From assembly GCF_030528405.1 (NCBI RefSeq), contig NZ_JAUMYY010000014.1, forward strand, positions 1 through 37,592: 37,592 nucleotides of DNA, in the 5' to 3' direction. Below, piece after piece: positions 22,983 through 29,199 of the stretch (positions within the stretch are counted from its first letter, which is position 1; the number at the start of each line of letters is the position of its first letter). The position numbers and the translations under genes were made by a program. This stretch comes from Fusobacterium sp. (GTDB taxonomy: Bacteria > Fusobacteriota > Fusobacteriia > Fusobacteriales > Fusobacteriaceae). The notes under the pieces were generated by a model. The model was not told the origin of the DNA and ran no database searches. It worked only from the letters and a program-made list of their open reading frames with translations.

Positions 22983-23690
22983 TTATCCAACATATTTTGC
23001 AACTAGAGCAGGATCCATTTTTACACCTGGTCCCATAGTTAATGATACAGCTACAGTTCTTAAATATTGTCCTTTTGATGTAGCTGGTTTCAATCTAACA
23101 ATTTGATCCATAAAAGCTTTGAAGTTAGCTTCTATTTTATCTAAATCAAAATCTACCTTCCCAATTGGAGCATGTATAGATCCTAATTTATCTACTCTAA
23201 ATGCTAATTTCCCTTTTTTAAATTCTGACACTGCAGATGCTATGTCTGGAGTAACTGTACCTGATTTAGGATTAGGCATTAAACCTTTTGTTCCTAAAAT
23301 TTTTCCTAGTCTCCCAATTTTAGGCATCATATCAGGAGTAGCTATTACTAAATCAAAGTCTAGCCATCCTTGTTGAATTTGATTTATATACTCTTCAGCT
23401 CCTGCATAATCTGCTCCTGCTGCTAAGGCTTTGTCTATATTTTCCCCAGATGTTATCGCTAATATTTTAACAGTTTTCCCTGTTCCATGTGGCAATACAA
23501 CTGTTCCTCTAATTTGTTGATCAGCATGTCTTGGATCAACTCCAAGTCTTAAAGCTACTTCAACTGTTTCAACGAATTTTGCTGTCCTAGTCTTTTGTAC
23601 TAATTCTAAAGCTTCTCTTATATCATAAAGTTTTCCAACTTCCACTAATTTAGCAATTTCTAAATATTTTTTACCTCTATGTTTTGCCAT
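22983..23690 (-). CDS. rplA: Ribosomal protein uL1
   Basis: The 235-residue L1-stalk protein, which binds 23S rRNA and its own operon mRNA. The N-terminus [16 protein letters not shown], the central [14 protein letters not shown] motif that identifies bacterial L1, and the C-terminal GPGVKMDP segment are all present. It follows rplK after about 63 bases that fold into a likely L1 operator, so it probably controls its own translation. Confidence 0.98.
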   Translation of the reverse strand: MAKHRGKKYLEIAKLVEVGKLYDIREALELVQKTRTAKFVETVEVALRLGVDPRHADQQIRGTVVLPHGTGKTVKILAITSGENIDKALAAGADYAGAEEYINQIQQGWLDFDLVIATPDMMPKIGRLGKILGTKGLMPNPKSGTVTPDIASAVSEFKKGKLAFRVDKLGSIHAPIGKVDFDLDKIEANFKAFMDQIVRLKPATSKGQYLRTVAVSLTMGPGVKMDPALVAKYVG

Positions 23691-23708
23691 TATTAATTTC
23701 CTCCCTCT

Positions 23709-23737
23709 GTGGCTTAACGGGACACTTGCCCTACCAC
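23709..23737 (-). promoter_or_regulatory. Probable L1 operator hairpin in the rplK-rplA gap
   Basis: On the minus strand an outer GTGG/CCAC stem encloses an inner GGG/CCC stem and a GTTAAG internal loop, just before the GAGGGAGG ribosome-binding site of rplA. This layout mimics the L1-binding site of 23S rRNA and matches the rplK-rplA operator type known from other bacteria. Assigned by pattern and position only. Confidence 0.68.
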
Positions 23738-23753
23738 TAATTTTATAAAGCTA

Positions 23754-24179
23754 TTAGTCTTCTATTTTTATTCCCATAGATCTTGCTGAACCTGCAATTA
23801 TCTTCATAGCAGCCTCTACTGAACCTGCATTTAAATCAGGCATTTTTGTTTCAGCTAATTCTCTTAACTTGGCAGTAGTTATTTTCCCAGCTACTTCTTT
23901 TTTAGAATTTTTTGCACCTGATGATATTCCAGCTGCCTTTTTCAATAGATCCGATGCAGGTGGAGTTTTTAATATAAATGTGAAAGATCTGTCACTATAT
24001 ACAGAGATCTCCACTGGTATTACCCATCCAGCTTTATCTTGAGTTTTAGCATTAAATGCTTTACAAAATTCCATTATATTTACACCATGTTGCCCCAATG
24101 CAGGTCCAACTGGTGGAGCAGGATTTGCCTTTCCTGCTGGTAATTGTAGTTTTATTATATGAATTACTTCTTTTGCCAT
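23754..24179 (-). CDS. rplK: Ribosomal protein uL11
   Basis: The 141-residue protein of the GTPase-associated centre, binding 23S rRNA near the stalk base. The N-terminal domain has the Pro-rich [21 protein letters not shown], followed by the linker and the C-terminal RNA-binding domain ending SMGIKIED. Length and sequence are standard. It lies about 34 bases after nusG in the usual secE-nusG-rplK-rplA order. Confidence 0.98.
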   Translation of the reverse strand: MAKEVIHIIKLQLPAGKANPAPPVGPALGQHGVNIMEFCKAFNAKTQDKAGWVIPVEISVYSDRSFTFILKTPPASDLLKKAAGISSGAKNSKKEVAGKITTAKLRELAETKMPDLNAGSVEAAMKIIAGSARSMGIKIED

Positions 24180-24214
24180 TTTTTTAATTACACCTCCATA
24201 AGAATTGTGTGTAC

Positions 24215-24796
24215 TTACACTTTTTCAACACCACTAATTTCAACTTCAACTGGTGTCATTCTACCAAAAATTTCAACCATTACTTTAACTTTTCTGTGTT
24301 CTAAATCAATTTCAGCAACTTCGCCTTCTTGTCCTCCAAAGGCTCCATTCAAAATTTTTACATAATCTCCCTTTGCGAAGTCAACCTGTATAATTTCTTT
24401 AGGAACTTTTATTCCTATTATATTAAATATATTTCTTACCTCATGTTCTTCCATGGGAATAGGATCAGAGCCAACTCCTACAAAGCCAGTTACTCCATTC
24501 GTATTTCTTATAATGTACCAAACATCAGGATCCACTTTAAAGTTAATTCCATTTTCATTCTCTTCCCTAGTAGCTTCCATTTCAAGCATTACATAACCAG
24601 GAAAAAGCTTCCTAAAAACGCTTTTTTTCTTTCCTCTGACAATTTCAATATTTTCTTCCTCGGGAACCAGTATATTACTCACTATTTCACCTAAACCTAA
24701 AGTCTCTACTTTCTGTTCAAGATCAGTTTTTACTTTTTTTTCATATCCTGAATAAGTATGAATCATAAACCATTTTCTTACGTTTTCTATACTCAT
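24215..24796 (-). CDS. nusG: Transcription elongation/antitermination factor NusG
   Basis: A 193-residue NusG. The NGN domain starts at [15 protein letters not shown] and carries the conserved [10 protein letters not shown] and a NGVTGFVG block. The C-terminal KOW domain includes [17 protein letters not shown]. It binds the polymerase clamp and couples transcription to Rho or ribosomes. Its ATG overlaps the secE stop by four bases (ATGA), showing translational coupling. Confidence 0.97.
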   Translation of the reverse strand: MSIENVRKWFMIHTYSGYEKKVKTDLEQKVETLGLGEIVSNILVPEEENIEIVRGKKKSVFRKLFPGYVMLEMEATREENENGINFKVDPDVWYIIRNTNGVTGFVGVGSDPIPMEEHEVRNIFNIIGIKVPKEIIQVDFAKGDYVKILNGAFGGQEGEVAEIDLEHRKVKVMVEIFGRMTPVEVEISGVEKV

Positions 24797-24969
24797 ATTA
24801 TTGCCTCCAAAACTTTCAAAGCTCTAAGGGCTAGAATATCAAAAATTCCAAGATAGATAGATATTAAAACAGTCATAGTTACAACCCAAGCAGTAGAATG
24901 AATAACTTCTTTTTTTGAAGGCCATTCAACTTTTGAGTACTCCATCTTAACCTTTTGAAACAAGTTCAT
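24793..24969 (-). CDS. secE: Preprotein translocase subunit SecE
   Basis: The 58-residue single-span SecE that clamps SecY in the Sec channel. An amphipathic N-terminal segment carries the invariant VEWPSKKE, followed by one membrane helix (about residues 25-47). The frame stays open upstream into the tRNA, but the ATG at 24969 is chosen because GGGAGAT precedes it and the upstream extension would read through the tRNA-Trp 3' end. The 3' end overlaps nusG by 4 bases. Confidence 0.95.
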   Translation of the reverse strand: MNLFQKVKMEYSKVEWPSKKEVIHSTAWVVTMTVLISIYLGIFDILALRALKVLEAII

Positions 24970-24990
24970 AATATCTCCCTTCAATAAAAG

Positions 24991-25066
24991 TGGCAGGTCA
25001 AGAGGGACTCGAACCCCCAACCCTCGGTTTTGGAGACCGATGCTCTACCAATTGAGCCATTGACCT
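24991..25066 (-). tRNA. tRNA-Trp (CCA)
   Basis: A full 76-base cloverleaf on the minus strand. The 7-bp acceptor AGGTCAA/TTGACCT is followed by G and an encoded CCA. The anticodon loop CTCCAAA gives anticodon CCA for Trp, and the T loop reads GGTTCGAGTCC. It is embedded between rpmG and secE, so it must be processed out of the ribosomal-protein transcript. Confidence 0.98.
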
Positions 25067-25092
25067 GCATGTGTGTTTACTAATTCACTGTA

Positions 25093-25245
25093 TTATTTTT
25101 TTGTCTCTTTATATAGAGTATGTTTCTTTAGTACAGGGTTGTACTTCATCATTTCCAATCTCTCTGGATGGGTCTTTTTATTTTTTGTTGTAGTGTAATG
25201 TCTCAATTTAGTTTCTGTACATTCTAAAATTACTTGTACTCTCAT
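25093..25245 (-). CDS. rpmG: Ribosomal protein bL33
   Basis: A 50-residue L33, a small large-subunit protein. The translation starts [20 protein letters not shown] and ends [15 protein letters not shown], with the conserved [13 protein letters not shown] segment. It has only one Cys (Cys9), so this is the zinc-free (C-minus) form. AGGAGG (25254-25259) precedes the ATG at 25245. It is the first gene of the rpmG-tRNA-Trp-secE-nusG operon and carries a long leader. Confidence 0.95.
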   Translation of the reverse strand: MRVQVILECTETKLRHYTTTKNKKTHPERLEMMKYNPVLKKHTLYKETKK

Positions 25246-25280
25246 CTCTCATTCCTCCTATTAAATTGTATTTTCTAAAT

Positions 25281-25309
25281 CTTATATAGCTCATACAATT
25301 AATACTCAA
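25281..25309 (-). promoter_or_regulatory. Candidate proximal promoter of rpmG operon
   Basis: On the minus strand, TTGAGT (25304-25309), a 17-base spacer and TATAAG (25281-25286) lie about 36 bases before the rpmG start. It is weaker than the distal promoter and could be chance in AT-rich DNA. Confidence 0.4.
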
Positions 25310-25480
25310 TCTAAACGAAGAAATCTTAAGATAATTAAAATTCTTCACAATCTACATCAAAGTGTAAACTATTATCAAAAACAAGTCCACTCTTTAACGG
25401 TATCCAATGATCCTCCCATAATTAAAAAATATATATGGTATACGAGTTTTTCCTGTATTCTGCTTTCTAAGACATAGAGT

Positions 25481-25509
25481 ATTCTAGCATATTTATTAAA
25501 CTGTGTCAA
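25481..25509 (-). promoter_or_regulatory. Strong sigma-70-type promoter of the rpmG-secE-nusG-rpl-rpo cluster
   Basis: On the minus strand, a perfect TTGACA (25504-25509), a 17-base spacer ending in TGC (extended -10), and TAGAAT (25481-25486). This is the best promoter match in the window, and it sits upstream of the main ribosomal and polymerase operon. Confidence 0.85.
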
Positions 25510-25626
25510 CTATTCCTGCAAATTAAATTTATTTTTTATTTTAAATAAACTTTACTTATATTTCTTTTATTGCTATTATTATAGTAATTGTACAATAATA
25601 ATTTTATCTAAAAAGGGGTCTAAAAA

Positions 25627-26619
25627 ATGAAAAATTTTTTTATTAAAAGTCTTAATGGAATGGCTTTAGGTCTTTTTTCTTCACTTATTACAGGCTTAAT
25701 TTTAAAGCAAATTGGTTCTTTATTTTCTATCGATTTTTTAATTCAGCTTGGTACTCTATCTCAGTTTCTTATGGGTCCAGCAATAGGAGCTGGTATTGCT
25801 TTTGCATTGAGCTCGCATCCACTTATCATAACAGCCTCTCTTATAACAGGAGCTTTTGGTGCTGGAAGTATAAATTTTATTGATTCCTTAGCTACAATAC
25901 GTATAGGTGAGCCTATAGGAGCATATTTTTCAACTGTTTTTGCTGTTTTTTTGGTAAATAAAATTGCAGGAAAAACAAAGTTTGATATCATTTTACTTCC
26001 TTCTTTAACAATAATTTTAGGTTGCCTTATTGGTAGATTTTTTTCTCCTTTTATTTCTGAATTTATCAAGGAACTTGGCTTTATAATAAATAAAAGTACT
26101 GAACTTAATCCAGTTTTTATGGGGCTTACAGTTTCAGTTATTATGGGTTTGCTTTTAACTTTACCCACAAGTTCTGCCGCTATAGGTATATCTTTAGGCT
26201 TAAGTGGACTTGCTGCTGGAGCAGCTCTTACTGGCTGTTGCTGTCAAATGATTGGTTTTGCAATTATATCTTATGATGATAATGACATAGGAACAACTTT
26301 ATCTATAGCTTTTGGAACTTCGATGATACAAATCCCAAATATAATTAAAAATCCCCTTATTTGGATTCCACCTACTTTAAGTAGTGCTATACTTGGAATT
26401 TTATCAACAACTATTTTTAAACTCCAAACTAATAGCATTGCATCTGGGATGGGTACAAGTGGATTGGTAGGACAACTTTCTACTTTTTCTTTAGCTGGGA
26501 AATCTTATATAATTCCTATGTTAATACTTCATTTTTTATTACCAAGTCTTATAAGTTACTTCATATATAAATTTATGAAAAAGAGAAATTATATAAAAAA
26601 AGGGGATTTAAAAATTTAG
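25627..26619 (+). CDS. Orphan PTS EIIC-like membrane protein (PTS_EIIC_2 family)
   Basis: A 330-residue, very hydrophobic protein with about 9-10 membrane segments and Gly-rich loops (MGPAIGAGIAFALS, GMGTSGLVGQ). It resembles the PTS_EIIC_2 family, predicted sugar-permease-like proteins of unknown substrate. No EIIA or EIIB gene lies nearby, although HPr is 6 kb away, so PTS-coupled transport is not shown. A notable GCCCQ triple-Cys stretch precedes SYDDNDIGT. Alternatives are a regulator of membrane transport or a non-PTS permease. AAAAGGGG lies before the ATG. The stop codon falls inside a bidirectional terminator shared with the convergent crp-like gene. Confidence 0.72.
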   Translation: MKNFFIKSLNGMALGLFSSLITGLILKQIGSLFSIDFLIQLGTLSQFLMGPAIGAGIAFALSSHPLIITASLITGAFGAGSINFIDSLATIRIGEPIGAYFSTVFAVFLVNKIAGKTKFDIILLPSLTIILGCLIGRFFSPFISEFIKELGFIINKSTELNPVFMGLTVSVIMGLLLTLPTSSAAIGISLGLSGLAAGAALTGCCCQMIGFAIISYDDNDIGTTLSIAFGTSMIQIPNIIKNPLIWIPPTLSSAILGILSTTIFKLQTNSIASGMGTSGLVGQLSTFSLAGKSYIIPMLILHFLLPSLISYFIYKFMKKRNYIKKGDLKI

Positions 26620-26636
26620 TCCCCTTTTCATTTTTT
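26597..26636. terminator. Bidirectional terminator between convergent genes
   Basis: AAAAGGGGA (26597-26605) pairs with TCCCCTTTT (26620-26628). The plus strand continues CATTTTTT, and the minus strand also reads into a T tract. It therefore ends both the EIIC-like gene, whose TAG lies in the loop, and the crp-like gene. Confidence 0.85.
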
Positions 26637-26659
26637 ATATTCTTCTCTTAATGTACCTA

Positions 26660-27313
26660 TTAATTTTTTAAAAAATCTTTGTCTAAAATTTTATATTTGT
26701 TCCTTCCTATTCTCTCTATCTTACCCTCATTGATATAATCACTTAAAACTCTTGAAAGAGATGGTCTTGCTACTCCAAAACTTTCTGCTAAACCTTTTAA
26801 ATTATCAATTGTCACTTCACAAGATTTATGGTTTCTTATTATAAAATTACGAATTTTTTCTCCTATAGTTTTATTATTAAAGTTATTCCATATTTTTGCA
26901 CTTAAAAGCTGTGCTTTATTTGAAATTTCATTTAAATAATTTTCAAGAATTTTGCGCTCAAGTGACAATAATTTTAAAAAGTTTATTTTATTTATATGCA
27001 ATATTTCAACCTCACCCTTAGCAACCAAATCAACTGGGTAAGTATTGTTAGTCCCAAAAATAAAAGCTGAGGCAAGAGCATCAGCAAGCCCTAATTCCTC
27101 TATTTTTTTTACATTTCCATCCTTAGTCAACATTTCTGTTTTTACTATTCCTTTTATTATTAGATTCAAACCTTCCACTTTATCTCCACGAAAGGCTATA
27201 TTTTCTCTATCTTTATATTTTTTTCTATCATATTTTATTTCCCTTAAAATTAGTTTGATTTTTTCTAAGCTAAGATTTTTGAATATCAGGCTACTTTTTA
27301 ATACTTCTTCCAT
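26660..27313 (-). CDS. Crp/Fnr-family transcriptional regulator
   Basis: A 217-residue DNA-binding regulator. Residues about 15-115 form a cyclic-nucleotide-binding-type beta-roll (ENIAFRGDKVEGLNLIIKG). A dimerisation helix follows, then a Crp-type winged helix with the recognition segment GVARPSLSRVLSDYINEGKIE. There is only one Cys, so it is not an iron-sulphur Fnr. Key cAMP contacts are not evident and the signal is unknown; a nitrosative-stress or redox regulator is possible. An ATG eight codons upstream (27337) lacks a ribosome-binding site, whereas AAGGGGG precedes the ATG at 27313. It is divergent from a small zinc-ribbon gene, and the two promoters overlap, suggesting joint control. 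Confidence 0.87.
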   Translation of the reverse strand: MEEVLKSSLIFKNLSLEKIKLILREIKYDRKKYKDRENIAFRGDKVEGLNLIIKGIVKTEMLTKDGNVKKIEELGLADALASAFIFGTNNTYPVDLVAKGEVEILHINKINFLKLLSLERKILENYLNEISNKAQLLSAKIWNNFNNKTIGEKIRNFIIRNHKSCEVTIDNLKGLAESFGVARPSLSRVLSDYINEGKIERIGRNKYKILDKDFLKN

Positions 27314-27326
27314 TCTATTATCCCCC

Positions 27327-27355
27327 TTGTCAATCATAATTATATCTGTTAGAAT
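27327..27355 (+). promoter_or_regulatory. Promoter of the zinc-ribbon gene, overlapping the crp-like promoter
   Basis: Plus strand TTGTCA (27327-27332), 17 bases, TAGAAT (27350-27355). On the minus strand a perfect TATAAT (27339-27344) lies inside the same spacer and would serve the crp-like gene with a leader of about 20 bases. The two promoters cannot both be occupied freely. Confidence 0.65.
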
Positions 27356-27385
27356 TTAAACAAATCTATAATTATGGAGTGTCTT

Positions 27386-27712
27386 ATGAAAAAATTAATT
27401 ATCACTTGCCCTAAATGTACCAAAAAAATAAAAATTTCTAATAAAATGGCTAAATATAAATGTCCCTATTGCTCAAATATTTATATGTTTGATATATTAA
27501 AATTTGTTCATATCAATATAGAGAACTTCTTTACAACTACTGTCAATAAAATTACAACAAAATTTAATAACTTTAAAAATACATACAAATATATGAAACA
27601 ATTAAAACGACATATGAAAAGCGATCCAAATTGGTCCAACTACAGAAAACAAAAAGAAGAGGAAAAAGCACAGCAAAGCCATAAATCTTTTTTTTCAAAA
27701 TTTAAAAGATAG
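27386..27712 (+). CDS. Small zinc-ribbon protein of unknown function
   Basis: A 108-residue basic protein. The N-terminus has two CxxC knuckles (CPKC and CPYC) about 18 residues apart, forming a zinc ribbon like those of MJ0042/zinc-ribbon_2 proteins. The rest is a charged, Lys/Asn-rich stretch with a possible helix and a C-terminal KRHMKSDPNW segment followed by a coiled charged tail. I do not recognise the family beyond the zinc ribbon. The ATG at 27374 overlaps the GGAG, so the ATG at 27386 is taken. It has its own promoter and is divergent from the Crp-like regulator. Confidence 0.75.
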   Translation: MKKLIITCPKCTKKIKISNKMAKYKCPYCSNIYMFDILKFVHINIENFFTTTVNKITTKFNNFKNTYKYMKQLKRHMKSDPNWSNYRKQKEEEKAQQSHKSFFSKFKR

Positions 27713-27739
27713 CTATTTCTATATAAAAAATTTTAAATT

Positions 27740-28222
27740 TTACTCAACACAAAAATTTAAAATAATTTCCTTTCTATCTGTCTCTAATCTTCTATATTTA
27801 ACTTCTGCTGCATCTAGCATTTTTTTAGATGCTTTATTTGCGTTTGTGCCTTCATATTTGTCTGATAAATATACTATTTCCTTGATTCCACTTTGGATTA
27901 TTGCCTTACTACATTCATTACAAGGAAAAAGTGCCACATATATGGTACAATTTTTTAGAGATTTTATGCTATTCAAAATAGCGTTCAATTCTGCGTGACA
28001 TACATAAGGATACTTAGTTTCCAAAAACTCCCCTTCTCTTTCCCATGGAAATTCCCCATCTTCACAACCTCTCGGAAGACCATTGTATCCAATTCCTACT
28101 ACTCTTTTATCCTCATTTACTATGCAAGCTCCAACCTGCGTATTAGGATCTTTACTTCTCATCGCAGATAAAAGAGCTAGTCCCATAAAATAATCGTCCC
28201 AGTTTATATAATTTTTTCTCAT
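27740..28222 (-). CDS. comEB: Deoxycytidylate (dCMP) deaminase
   Basis: Zinc deaminase converting dCMP to dUMP for thymidylate synthesis. The protein is 160 residues. The zinc-binding catalytic motifs are intact: His76-Ala-Glu78 (CHAELNAI) and Cys101/Cys104 (PCNEC). The allosteric/substrate region GYNGLPRGC is present. ComEB in competence operons is the same protein family, but no competence genes are nearby. It lies 8 bases after the e(P4)-type phosphatase gene, so the two are co-transcribed, forming a nucleotide-scavenging pair. Confidence 0.93.
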   Translation of the reverse strand: MRKNYINWDDYFMGLALLSAMRSKDPNTQVGACIVNEDKRVVGIGYNGLPRGCEDGEFPWEREGEFLETKYPYVCHAELNAILNSIKSLKNCTIYVALFPCNECSKAIIQSGIKEIVYLSDKYEGTNANKASKKMLDAAEVKYRRLETDRKEIILNFCVE

Positions 28223-28230
28223 ATTTCTCC

Positions 28231-29058
28231 CTACCTGCTAATATTCTCATAATTTCTTAATACAGTTCTTCTCGCATTTATTAAGTCTTTTGCATCTCCA
28301 AACTTCCCACCATAGATGGCTGTTTCAAAGGCACCATACATAGGATTTGGGAATACTATAAATTTAGTACCAAATTCCTTTGCCAGTTCTTCAACTTTTT
28401 TATTTCTATCTTCAATAGATTTCGTTGAAAATTCCTCAAAATCAGATAGATTATCTCCAAAAAGCATGATTAAATTGGTATGATTTTTAACATAATCTCT
28501 ACGATTAACTTTTCCACTTTTATCATTTTTTCCTTTCAATAATACATGAGCTCTACTCTGTACAGGTAATCCTAATTTTTTTAAATTTTTTATAGTTGCA
28601 TCCAAGTGTTCTTCATATCTATCTGAAATATAATATATTTCAACCTTATTCTTATTTGCTAATTCTAAGAAATCTTTAGCACCAGGAAGTACACCTGCTG
28701 CTGACATATTTACCCATTCATTCCAACTTTCTTTAGACCAATTTCTCCCCTTCTTTATATTTTCTGCTGAATAGACGCTGTTGTCTAAAACTGTTTCATC
28801 TAAGTCTAGGACTATAGAATAAGGTTTTTCGCTAGGCTTTTTTAAATGCTCTTTCAATCTTTGAGTTGCAATATTATAAGCTTGTATAAATAATGCTTTT
28901 GCTTCTCCCGAAGTTTGAAACCAATTAGTTGACATTACATTTTGTTCTGAACGAAGTTCTTCATAGGTTAAAGAAATCTTATCTTCCTGTTTTATTTCTC
29001 TTGCATTTGTACATGCTACTACTGTCAATAAACTAATAAATAAAAAAAATTTTTTCAT
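28231..29058 (-). CDS. 5'-nucleotidase/acid phosphatase, lipoprotein e(P4) family
   Basis: Class C HAD acid phosphatase anchored as a lipoprotein, expected to strip phosphate from nucleotides such as NMN or nucleoside monophosphates outside the inner membrane. A lipoprotein signal ends at Cys16 (TVVAC). The HAD motif DLDETVLDNS and the acidic GDNLSDFEEF motif are intact, and the 275-residue length is normal. An upstream in-frame ATG (29076) lies before the AAGGAGA ribosome site, so the ATG at 29058 is used. It is co-transcribed with comEB. No clear promoter is visible in the AT-rich leader. Confidence 0.93.
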   Translation of the reverse strand: MKKFFLFISLLTVVACTNAREIKQEDKISLTYEELRSEQNVMSTNWFQTSGEAKALFIQAYNIATQRLKEHLKKPSEKPYSIVLDLDETVLDNSVYSAENIKKGRNWSKESWNEWVNMSAAGVLPGAKDFLELANKNKVEIYYISDRYEEHLDATIKNLKKLGLPVQSRAHVLLKGKNDKSGKVNRRDYVKNHTNLIMLFGDNLSDFEEFSTKSIEDRNKKVEELAKEFGTKFIVFPNPMYGAFETAIYGGKFGDAKDLINARRTVLRNYENISR

Positions 29059-29122
29059 TATATTTCTCCTTATCAAACTCTACAAATAAAGATTTTTAAT
29101 ATTTTAATAATAGAATAAATAA

Positions 29123-29146
29123 AAGAGCCTTTAAAAAAAGGCTCTT
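29123..29146 (-). terminator. Terminator of ptsH-ispH/S1
   Basis: On the minus strand AAGAGCC (29140-29146) pairs with GGCTCTT (29123-29129) around a 10-base loop, followed by TTATTTATT. The hairpin is strong, the U-tract imperfect. It ends the HPr-IspH-S1 transcript. Confidence 0.75.
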
Positions 29147-29199
29147 AAATAAATTTATATCACAAACAAAGTTTTAAAAAATTAAACTAAATGCCTTTT

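Larger units (their letters stand above)
25246..25626. other. Divergent intergenic region, about 380 bases
   Basis: No gene is recognised here. The minus strand carries two candidate promoters for the rpmG operon (entered separately) and a leader of about 230 bases from the distal one. That leader contains GGGAGG, a 10-codon TTG-initiated reading frame and a peptide-like frame with no start (about 25338-25426). The plus strand upstream of 25627 is AT-rich with TTGTACAA and flanking ATTATTAT/ATAATAAT; no clear plus-strand promoter can be chosen. Confidence 0.5.

Noticed and set aside
26660-27313. Iron-sulphur Fnr
   Set aside because: Only one Cys in the protein, so the four-Cys cluster site is absent.
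27697-27741. 11-bp inverted repeat AAAATTTAAAA / TTTTAAATTTT between the zinc-ribbon gene and comEB, considered as a bidirectional terminator
   Set aside because: The stem has only A and T, the loop is long and no U-tract follows on either strand; such repeats are frequent by chance in this AT-rich DNA.
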